Below, one piece after another: positions 1 through 4,144 of a stretch of 8,237 nucleotides of DNA. The notes beneath the pieces are model-generated. The model was not told the origin of the DNA. It did no database searches and saw nothing but the letters and a program-made list of their open reading frames with translations. The DNA is from Chloroflexota bacterium (GTDB lineage Bacteria; Cyanobacteriota; Vampirovibrionia; Obscuribacterales; Obscuribacteraceae), in NCBI GenBank assembly GCA_005240105.1, contig SBAT01000307.1, forward strand, positions 1 through 8,237. The letters are read 5' to 3'. Numbering within the stretch: position 1 is the stretch's first letter; every line of letters begins with the position of its first letter. The position numbers were made by a program, and so were the translations under genes.

Positions 1-308
1 ACGTTGCCCAGTCGGTTATGAAATCAATCAGTGCTCTAAAGACTGAGTCAGGGCAAAAGTATTCGGCATTTACTGTCGATGGGGCTTGTGACTTCACAGA
101 GCAGGAGCTGGAGAATTGGGACTCGCAGGGACCAGGTACAACATTTAGACAACGCTTTGGTGAAGAAGCCTATCGTTTAGCTGAGAAGTGCGGACTAGAC
201 CCGGCATGCAAGCCCAAGATTCTTGGATCTGGCGATGCCGAGAAAGTGATTGGCTACAAGCCAACATATGGCTTTGCGCAAATGCTAGAAGATCTTTGTA
301 AATTTTGA
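1..308 (+). CDS. C-terminal part of an extended short-chain dehydrogenase / NAD(P)-dependent epimerase-dehydratase (5' end outside window)
   Basis: The reading frame is open from the left edge (VAQSVMKSIS...) and no ribosome binding site precedes the ATG at 18, so this is most likely the tail of a longer gene rather than a 96-residue protein. The layout resembles the substrate-binding C-terminus of extended SDR epimerases: a 'VAQSVMKSI' helix like the one after the usual (D)DVA motif, then 'GQKYSAFTVDG' where the family has a strand ending in a G-rich turn, and finally 'DAEKVIGYKPTYGFAQMLEDL', matching the family's terminal '(D)xxKaxxxLGYxPxyxxxexLxxL' pattern. The NAD-binding Rossmann part would lie outside the window, so substrate and pathway cannot be told. 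The last codons (267 onward) recur at 1580-1630 behind the antitoxin gene. Alternative: an unrelated small protein starting at 18. Confidence 0.65.
   Translation, partial: VAQSVMKSISALKTESGQKYSAFTVDGACDFTEQELENWDSQGPGTTFRQRFGEEAYRLAEKCGLDPACKPKILGSGDAEKVIGYKPTYGFAQMLEDLCKF
267..290 (+). repeat. Direct repeat copy 1: end of the epimerase gene
   Basis: Bases 267-289 match 1580-1602 at 22 of 23 positions (TATGGCTTTGC, one mismatch, CAAATGCTAGA), and both encode YGFAQMLE. Similarity decays after the shared 'GAxCT'. The two copies bracket the stress-protein and toxin-antitoxin block. Confidence 0.8.
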
Positions 309-314
309 CATAAT
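306..314 (+). promoter_or_regulatory. Possible extended -10 promoter for the universal stress protein gene
   Basis: TGACATAAT fits an extended -10 element (TGn followed by CATAAT, 5 of 6 to TATAAT) and overlaps the stop codon of the upstream gene. Transcription would start near 321, giving a leader of about 25 nt that contains the AGGAG site at 335-339. No good -35 hexamer lies at the expected distance. Inference from pattern only. Confidence 0.35.
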
Positions 315-346
315 GTACCAAAACTCAGCGGACCAGGAGAAATATT

Positions 347-793
347 ATGAAACTCGTTGTGGCAATCGACGGTGAAGAAAGCGCGAAAAGCGCATTGGCA
401 CATATCTTGAAAGCGAAATACGCAAGCAGCACGCAAATTCATTTGATACATGTAATTGTGCCTGGCTTTGCCGATGTTTCGGTGGATGGCATTCCCAATC
501 CTGCCGTAGAGGAGCGCACAGAAGAGCAAGCTGTACTTAATAAGATGGTTGGTTCGCTCAAAGAGTCGCTCAAGATCAATGCCACAGCAGAAGTCCTCGC
601 TGGCGAAACTGCTGAGGTAATTGCGCAAGCTTGCGAGCAGTTCGAAGCCGATGAAGTTATCGTCCCTAGTCATCATCGTCATGGGTTTAGTCGCTTTTGG
701 TTTGGCAGTATAGCGGATGATATTGTCGACGCCGCGCCATGCACGACTATAGTGCTCCAGATGCCGAAGGACAAAACGCTAAACTTGAGTTAG
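347..793 (+). CDS. Universal stress protein (UspA domain) with altered nucleotide-binding loop
   Basis: 148 residues, a single Usp domain of normal length. It has the N-terminal strand and acidic turn 'KLVVAIDGEESAKSA' (D8), a central 'IHLIHVIVPG' strand, the 'ADEVIVPSHH' strand and the end 'FGSIADDIVDAAPCTTIVLQ', the usual C-terminal 'GSv...aPcpvlvv' block. The start is fixed by AGGAG at 335-339, 7 nt before the ATG. ATP-binding Usp proteins carry G-2x-G-9x-G-(S/T). Here G120-S121 remain, but the first two glycines are replaced by P107 and H110, so ATP binding is doubtful and the protein may behave more like the non-ATP-binding UspA type. Usp proteins are cytoplasmic dimers linked to survival under stress; the partner here is unknown. 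The neighbours are a truncated epimerase gene and a toxin-antitoxin pair, with no obvious operon link. Confidence 0.88.
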   Translation: MKLVVAIDGEESAKSALAHILKAKYASSTQIHLIHVIVPGFADVSVDGIPNPAVEERTEEQAVLNKMVGSLKESLKINATAEVLAGETAEVIAQACEQFEADEVIVPSHHRHGFSRFWFGSIADDIVDAAPCTTIVLQMPKDKTLNLS

Positions 794-808
794 ACGCGGT
801 GGTCGCGC

Positions 809-837
809 TTGACAGGGTTATCATTTACTGATAACCT
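809..837 (+). promoter_or_regulatory. Putative promoter of the TumE/TumA module
   Basis: A perfect -35 hexamer TTGACA (809-814) is followed after 17 bp by TAACCT (832-837), a weak -10. The inverted repeat at 816-836 fills the spacer and the start of the -10, so a bound dimer would block RNA polymerase. The first toxin codon at 844 is only a few bases downstream, so the transcript would be nearly leaderless. Confidence 0.4.
816..836. repeat. Inverted repeat in the toxin-antitoxin promoter, candidate operator
   Basis: GGTTATC (816-822), a 7-base spacer, then GATAACC (830-836): perfect 7-bp arms with no T-tract after them, which argues against a terminator. It sits between the -35 and -10 of the putative promoter. 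This fits autorepression by the winged-helix antitoxin encoded downstream, but binding is inferred. Confidence 0.5.
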
Positions 838-843
838 GAATGT

Positions 844-1217
844 GTGAGTGAACCATTACGCGACCCTAGTCTCGATACACTGCTAGATCTAGATGGACAA
901 GTGTTTGTGATTGATCCGGCAGGGCGGTATTGGGTGCGGTTTAACGTTAAGCGTGTACCTGTCATCCCGGAAAAGCCCATGGGCTTGACTATGCTCTGAC
1001 TCTTCATGGACCTGATGGTCAGCGGCTAGTTGGTTTTGACAATGCTCATAAAGTTCGATCCACTTCGGGACCGGGTGGACGACGTCAGGTGTCACGTGAT
1101 CATAAGCATCGAAATCGCACTGTCCGCCCTTATGATTACATGGATGCCGAGACGTTACTTGTAGATTTTTGGGCCGAGGTCGAAGCAATACTTAAGGAGA
1201 GAGGAATGAAGTTATGA
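844..1217 (+). pseudogene. TumE-family toxin gene (DUF6516 type), frameshifted
   Basis: Frame 1 runs from GTG 844 (MSEPLRDPSLDTLLDLDGQ ... VKRVPVIPEKP) and stops at TGA 997-999. From CAT 978-980 the other frame continues perfectly: HGLDYALTLHGPDGQRL, then GFDNAHKV, DHKHRNRTVRPYDY and LLVDFWAEVEAILKERGMKL, ending at TGA 1215-1217. Joined, this gives about 124 residues resembling TumE-family toxins, with the family's 'HG(L)xYxLTLHxPdGxRlvGFDNAH' core and 'DHkH' motif. The break lies in AAGCCCAT (974-980), where one base is missing; a run of four C would restore the frame. The stop overlaps the antitoxin start (ATGA, 1214-1217), the order toxin then antitoxin expected for this pair. A sequencing error, a recent inactivating mutation or recoding are all possible; I see no clear slippery heptamer. 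The mechanism of TumE toxicity is not evident from the sequence. Confidence 0.75.
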
Positions 1218-1579
1218 AAACATTGAAAATAGGTATTGCTAGTTATAAAGAAATGAAAAATAGAACTATAGCTATTGCCAGTGGCAAGCATAAGTCGCAA
1301 AAAGGTGAACCCAAAGTGTGGTTCACATCGCTCGAGAGTTTTGCCAAAGTTCTATCTGACCACAATCGTGCGCTTCTGGAACTTATTGCTCTGGAAGAGC
1401 CGGAATCTCTTGCTGAATTAGCTGAGCTTTCCGGACGGGCTAAATCAAATCTATCCAGGACACTGCGCACGCTGGAACACTATGGACTGGTACATCTCGA
1501 GAAAGATGATAAAGGCCGGATTGCCCCCCGAGTTCCTTATTCCGACATTATTCTAGATATGCCAATTGCCCATGCGTAA
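1214..1579 (+). CDS. TumA-type antitoxin, HVO_A0114-family winged-helix DNA-binding protein
   Basis: 121 residues. The N-terminal part 'LKIGIASYKEMKNRTIAIA' and 'KGEPKVWFTSLESFAKVLS' is typical of the HVO_A0114-like family that accompanies TumE toxins. Residues about 50-108 form a MarR/ArsR-like winged helix: helix 'NRALLELIAL', helix-turn-helix 'SLAELAELSGRAKSNLSRTLRTLEHYGLV', then the wing 'HLEKDDKGRIAPRVPY'. The recognition helix is near residues 75-92. The protein should neutralise the toxin and bind its own promoter; the inverted repeat at 816-836 is the candidate site. The start at 1214 follows a purine-rich GAGAGGA (1199-1205) and overlaps the toxin stop, so translation is probably coupled. 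The antitoxin is intact although the toxin is broken. In the same frame, directly after its TAA, lies the copy of the epimerase gene end (1580-1630). Confidence 0.85.
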   Translation: MKTLKIGIASYKEMKNRTIAIASGKHKSQKGEPKVWFTSLESFAKVLSDHNRALLELIALEEPESLAELAELSGRAKSNLSRTLRTLEHYGLVHLEKDDKGRIAPRVPYSDIILDMPIAHA

Positions 1580-1630
1580 TATGGCTTTGCCCAAATGCTA
1601 GAGGAGCTGGCTAGCTATAAGCCGTCTTGA
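1580..1630 (+). pseudogene. Remnant: last 16 codons of an epimerase-like gene (direct repeat copy 2)
   Basis: Immediately after the antitoxin stop codon (1577-1579), and in the same frame, the sequence reads YGFAQMLEELASYKPS and then stops at TGA 1628-1630. This is a near copy of YGFAQMLEDLCKF, the end of the epimerase fragment at 1-308. There is no start codon or body, so it is a gene-end fragment. Its last 16 bases overlap the tail of the convergent ORF6N gene. It could be a target duplication, an attachment-like reconstituted gene end, or the scar of a tandem gene copy. Confidence 0.7.
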
Positions 1631-2166
1631 GATTCATCACCAAGATTAGTTCTGAATCCAATTAAACGTCTCTTCTCGGCCGGGGGCCCCATTAGCTGCC
1701 GAATGGCCTCGAATAAATTGGCAATGGCTTGATCGTGTCCGGATACTTTGTTCTCCAATTCCTGCAATTTATCAATTAGTTCCTTGTGGTTAGAGACCAT
1801 TTCCCGAAGCTGCACAAAGGCACGAACAATGAAAACGCTCATCTCAATTGCTTTCTGAGAATTTAGGACGGTAGCTGCCATTATTGTGCCGTGTTCAGTA
1901 AACGCCAAGGGAGAATAGCGTCGGCCGCCGCGTCCAACGTTTGAGGTCACAATTTGTGACCTCAAACGATCGTGCTCTTCATTGGTCAGCTGAAACATAA
2001 AATCTACCGGAAAGCGGTTCAAATTTCGCTTTACAGATTGATTAAATACCTTGGTCGAAACGCCGTAAAGCTCCGCCAAATCAGCGTCAAGCATGATCTT
2101 CTGACCGCGTACAATGTGAATCCGAGATGTCAGAGGAATGTCACTAGGAGACAGTATTTTCTTCAC
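1615..2166 (-). CDS. ORF6N-domain DNA-binding protein (phage/KilA-N-related)
   Basis: 183 residues from the GTG at 2166. I chose this start because TGAGGTGA (2179-2172) lies 5 nt upstream; an alternative GTG at 2175 would add three residues and sit inside that ribosome binding site. Residues about 14-95 are an ORF6N domain: 'RIHIVRGQKIMLDADLAELYGVSTK', 'FNQSVKRNLNRFPVDFMFQL', 'LRSQIVTSN' and 'RRYSPLAFTEHG'. Residues about 120-160 are a coiled coil (LQELENKVSGHDQAIANLFEAI). The tail has the family's PP...R-x-IGF motif (PPAEKRRLIGF). Such proteins occur in phages and accessory regions and are presumed DNA-binding; the exact role is unknown. Codons for R67-N76 form a 31-bp perfect palindrome that is repeated upstream of the start, which suggests autoregulation. 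The gene is convergent with the antitoxin gene and divergent from the gene at 2319. Confidence 0.88.
   Translation of the reverse strand: MKKILSPSDIPLTSRIHIVRGQKIMLDADLAELYGVSTKVFNQSVKRNLNRFPVDFMFQLTNEEHDRLRSQIVTSNVGRGGRRYSPLAFTEHGTIMAATVLNSQKAIEMSVFIVRAFVQLREMVSNHKELIDKLQELENKVSGHDQAIANLFEAIRQLMGPPAEKRRLIGFRTNLGDESQDGL
1938..1968. repeat. 31-bp perfect palindrome inside the ORF6N gene
   Basis: The left arm CGTTTGAGGTCACAA (15 bases), one central T, and its exact reverse complement follow. On the minus strand it encodes RLRSQIVTSN (residues 67-76) of the ORF6N protein. The identical stretch including flanks (1935-1969, 35 bp) occurs at 2183-2217. Confidence 0.95.
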
Positions 2167-2171
2167 TGATT

Positions 2172-2181
2172 TCACCTCAAA
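2172..2181 (-). promoter_or_regulatory. Extra palindrome half-site overlapping the ORF6N ribosome binding site
   Basis: On the minus strand TTTGAGGTGA matches the palindrome arm TTTGAGGTCA at 9 of 10 bases. It contains the Shine-Dalgarno bases used by the GTG at 2166, so a regulator recognising the arm could also cover the translation start region. Confidence 0.45.
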
Positions 2182-2185
2182 TCAA

Positions 2186-2216
2186 CGTTTGAGGTCACAA
2201 TTTGTGACCTCAAACG
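2186..2216. repeat. 31-bp perfect palindrome upstream of the ORF6N gene, candidate operator
   Basis: This copy is identical to the palindrome at 1938-1968, with the same flanks (35-bp direct repeat, 2183-2217). It lies between the putative minus-strand promoter and the ribosome binding site; its near edge is 7 bases from TGAGGTGA. It could be a protein operator or, in the transcript, a 14-15 bp hairpin just before the ribosome binding site. Both are inference. Confidence 0.9.
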
Positions 2217-2251
2217 AGTAGCAAAGTATCTTCGGGATTAATTAATTTCAT
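2210..2251 (-). CDS. Possible 13-residue leader peptide of the ORF6N gene
   Basis: ATG 2251-2249 opens MKLINPEDTLLLV and ends at TGA 2212-2210. AAGGTGAG (2263-2256) stands 4 nt before the ATG, a better spaced ribosome binding site than many genes here have. The stop codon falls inside the upstream 31-bp palindrome, so translating ribosomes would reach the hairpin arm. No run of a single regulatory amino acid is present, apart from three consecutive leucines. It may be chance; expression is unproven. Confidence 0.35.
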   Translation of the reverse strand: MKLINPEDTLLLV

Positions 2252-2264
2252 TTGGCTCACCTTG

Positions 2265-2293
2265 TTGACAGTGTATTGCAGTAGTAGTACACT
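2265..2293 (+). promoter_or_regulatory. Promoter of the plus-strand RHH-like gene
   Basis: TTGACA (2265-2270), a 17-bp spacer and TACACT (2288-2293, 4 of 6). Transcription would start near 2300, only about 16-20 nt before the start codons at 2316/2319. A TATAAC at 2299-2304 is an alternative -10 but has a poor -35. Confidence 0.6.
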
Positions 2294-2298
2294 TGTAA
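2270..2298 (-). promoter_or_regulatory. Promoter of the ORF6N gene, overlapping the divergent promoter
   Basis: On the minus strand, TTACAA (2298-2293), a 17-bp spacer and TACACT (2275-2270). Its -10 overlaps the plus-strand -35 and its -35 overlaps the plus-strand -10. The start point would be near 2263, just before the leader ORF's ribosome binding site. Confidence 0.5.
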
Positions 2299-2318
2299 TA
2301 TAACACAGAAATAGCGTG

Positions 2319-2744
2319 ATGCAAGATAGGTTGAACGCAATAATGCCTAAATTAACAGACAAACAATTACAAATGCGCAAACTTGAGATGGCTGCTAGAT
2401 CGCGTGCATCGGTAGCCAAAAAGGAATTAGTTCAATTTCGTCTAGAGGCCGACAAAATCGTCAAACTATTTGAAATTGCGGCTGAGAATGAAACGCATAT
2501 GGGCACAATGTTGCGCGAATGGGTTAGCGAGCGGATAGCTCATGAGCAAGCCAAAGTCAGCCCGCGTCGTGGGCAGCAGGCTCGTTCAACTTCTTCGACC
2601 AATACGGATTTGTTCGTCAAGGAACGGACTTCTGATTTCTACAGCAAGGCGAATGCTGAAGACAGGCTTGATGCTTTAGAAAAACGAATCGCCAAGCTCG
2701 AAACCAAATCTAAGCAATCACCATCGAAGCGTAGCTCAGGTTAG
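2319..2744 (+). CDS. Small basic protein with probable ribbon-helix-helix segment and C-terminal coiled coil
   Basis: 141 residues from ATG 2319; GTG 2316 and ATG 2343 are alternatives, and none has a strong ribosome binding site. Residues about 37-77 (LVQFRLEADKIVKLFEIAAE, then NETHMGTMLREWVSERIAHE) show a short strand followed by two helices, the shape of MetJ/Arc/CopG-type DNA-binding domains. Residues 80-112 are polar and probably flexible, and 114-130 (EDRLDALEKRIAKLETK) give heptad spacing of a short coiled coil, followed by a K/S-rich tail. I do not recognise the family. The gene diverges from the ORF6N gene through overlapping promoters, so co-regulation or an interaction is plausible. 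It may be an antitoxin-like regulator without a visible toxin. Its end is 17 nt from the convergent gene at 2762. Confidence 0.65.
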   Translation: MQDRLNAIMPKLTDKQLQMRKLEMAARSRASVAKKELVQFRLEADKIVKLFEIAAENETHMGTMLREWVSERIAHEQAKVSPRRGQQARSTSSTNTDLFVKERTSDFYSKANAEDRLDALEKRIAKLETKSKQSPSKRSSG

Positions 2745-2761
2745 TTCTGTTGGCAATTTTC

Positions 2762-3214
2762 TTACTGGAATGCCTGAGATGAGAATGCTTCGTTCAGTAC
2801 CGTTCCCAATAGTTCTGATCGATCCTGATCCTTCGCTTCGAATAGAGTTGAGAAGTTTGGCCTGAATCCATAGATTCCTATTTGTTGTCCTTTTTGAATC
2901 AATTGATCATTTGTAACCATAACTTTTGCCAGGTGAGCATATAAAGTAGGCAGGTAACTATTTGTTTTTATGAGAATTATTCGCCCGTATCCGCCATACC
3001 AACCGGTATAAATAACTTTTCCATCCTCTTTCGCAACTATAGAATCTCCGGTTTTGGTTCCGGGATGGTCAATACCATTAACGTGTTGAAGAATTTTATG
3101 CGAACGAAAGCTACAAATGGCTGTGCTAGCTGAAATTGTTTCACCCAAGGCATGGGAAGTTGAAACAACCGTGGTGCTACAAAACAACAAAATTGCTGTC
3201 AAAGACTGAATCAA
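2762..3214 (-). CDS. Exported M23/LytM-like protein, metal site degenerate
   Basis: 150 residues. Residues 1-22 look like a signal peptide (hydrophobic 'LTAILLFCSTTVV' then 'STSHA', a possible signal peptidase I site), so it probably acts in the periplasm or outside. Residues about 44-117 follow the M23/LytM barrel: 'NGIDHPGTKTGDSIVAKEDG', 'VIYTGWYGGYGRIILI', 'LPTLYAHLAKVMV' and 'LIQKGQQIGIYG'. D49 and H94 remain. The first ligand His (H-x-G-x-D) is displaced (H44-V-N-G-I-D), and the HxH of the 'GPHLHFE' motif is missing ('FSTLFEA', 121-127). It is therefore unlikely to cut peptidoglycan and may be a regulatory LytM factor or binding module. The start is a TTG at 3214; an ATG at 3225 is one base out of frame. 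The gene follows murQ by 15 nt, suggesting one operon. Confidence 0.75.
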   Translation of the reverse strand: MIQSLTAILLFCSTTVVSTSHALGETISASTAICSFRSHKILQHVNGIDHPGTKTGDSIVAKEDGKVIYTGWYGGYGRIILIKTNSYLPTLYAHLAKVMVTNDQLIQKGQQIGIYGFRPNFSTLFEAKDQDRSELLGTVLNEAFSSQAFQ

Positions 3215-3229
3215 AAGACGTACATCTCT

Positions 3230-4144
3230 TTATTGCTCTTCGAGCGCTTGACGCAAGAAGCCAGCTGATTTGTTGATCAGTGTTTCGGCTTGTTGTCTGC
3301 CCAGCTTGCGCTTGACCATGAGGATGGCAGTTTTAGCGTTGTAGTGGGACGCAACAAGAGCACCTTCGGCGATGTGGCGTGGGACATCGGCAAGACTGCT
3401 AATGATCATCAAGGCTCTTTCGCGCAGCTTCTCATTGGTTGGTTTTAAGTCAACCATCAAGTTTTCGTAGACTTTGCCTAAGCGCACCATCGAGCAAGTA
3501 GAGATTAAGTTCAAGATCATCTTTTGCGCAGTACCGGCTTTCATTCTTGTTGAGCCAGTTAAAGCTTCTGGTCCGACGGGAGCAACAATGGCTACATCGG
3601 CAATTGATTCCAATTCGGAATTGGGGTTGTTAACGACGGCAATTATCTTTGCTCCAAGTTCGCGTGCTTTGTCGCAGGCGCCTTGGACATAGGGAGTTCT
3701 GCCGCTGGCTGTGATGCCGACTACAACATCTTTGTCGGTGATGTTGGCGTTGGTTGCATCAGCCATGCCGGAAGACTGGGAATCTTCGGCGTTTTCAAAT
3801 GCTTGGAACATTGCTTCCTTGCCGCCGGCAATGTAAGCAGTTACCAGATTGGCATCGATGCCGAATGTTGGTGGGCACTCGGATGCATCGAGCACTCCGA
3901 GTCTGCCGCTTGTACCGGCACCAAAGTAAATGAGGCGGCCGCCGGCGCGCAACTTGTCGACGATGAGGTCAACGGCGCGGGCAATATCCGGTATTACTTT
4001 GTTGACTGCTTGGGCAACCAATAAGTCTTCGCTCTGAATACGTGACACGAGGTCCAGCGTATTGAGCACATCCAAATCCATAGTCTTTGGGTTGCGCTCT
4101 TCTGTGAGCATTTTGTTGAACTCACACGTGTAACTTGATTTCAC
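3230..4144 (-). CDS. murQ: N-acetylmuramic acid 6-phosphate etherase
   Basis: 304 residues. MurQ cleaves the lactyl ether of MurNAc-6-phosphate to GlcNAc-6-phosphate and D-lactate in cytoplasmic murein recycling. The sequence shows the SIS fold: 'GGRLIYFGAGTSGRLGVLDASECPPT' as two adjoining pieces (68-81 and 82-93), 'AFENAEDS' (115-122), 'GITASGRTPYV' and 'GSTRMKAGTAQK' (197-208). E89 and E120 occupy the positions of the catalytic glutamates E83 and E114 of E. coli MurQ. I place the start at GTG 4144 because AGGAGG (4154-4149) lies 4 nt upstream; the later ATG at 4111 lacks such a site but already begins the conserved 'MLTEERNP'. The gene overlaps the end of hydA by 23 nt. No MurNAc phosphotransferase or anhMurNAc kinase is in the window, so the source of substrate is not visible. 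Confidence 0.95.
   Translation of the reverse strand: MKSSYTCEFNKMLTEERNPKTMDLDVLNTLDLVSRIQSEDLLVAQAVNKVIPDIARAVDLIVDKLRAGGRLIYFGAGTSGRLGVLDASECPPTFGIDANLVTAYIAGGKEAMFQAFENAEDSQSSGMADATNANITDKDVVVGITASGRTPYVQGACDKARELGAKIIAVVNNPNSELESIADVAIVAPVGPEALTGSTRMKAGTAQKMILNLISTCSMVRLGKVYENLMVDLKPTNEKLRERALMIISSLADVPRHIAEGALVASHYNAKTAILMVKRKLGRQQAETLINKSAGFLRQALEEQ

Noticed and set aside
254..682. 142-codon minus-strand open frame opposite the stress-protein gene
   Set aside because: It is a shadow of the Usp coding region; the composition is Cys/Phe/His-rich nonsense and no ribosome binding site or family resemblance is seen.
971..980. Programmed -1 frameshift site in the toxin gene
   Set aside because: The sequence GAAAAGCCC does not form an X-XXY-YYZ heptamer in the zero frame, and I see no downstream pseudoknot; kept only as a minor alternative.
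889..1188. Minus-strand open frames opposite the toxin gene (825-1188)
   Set aside because: They arise as antisense shadows of the frameshifted TumE sequence, whose plus-strand halves match a known family.
1945..1961. Reading the palindrome core as a CRP site
   Set aside because: The CRP consensus is TGTGA-N6-TCACA; here the half-sites are in the opposite order (TCACAA-T-TTGTGA), and one copy is within a coding sequence.
2186..2216. Palindrome as intrinsic terminator
   Set aside because: The stem is long and stable, but no T-run follows on either strand, and the second copy lies in the middle of a gene.
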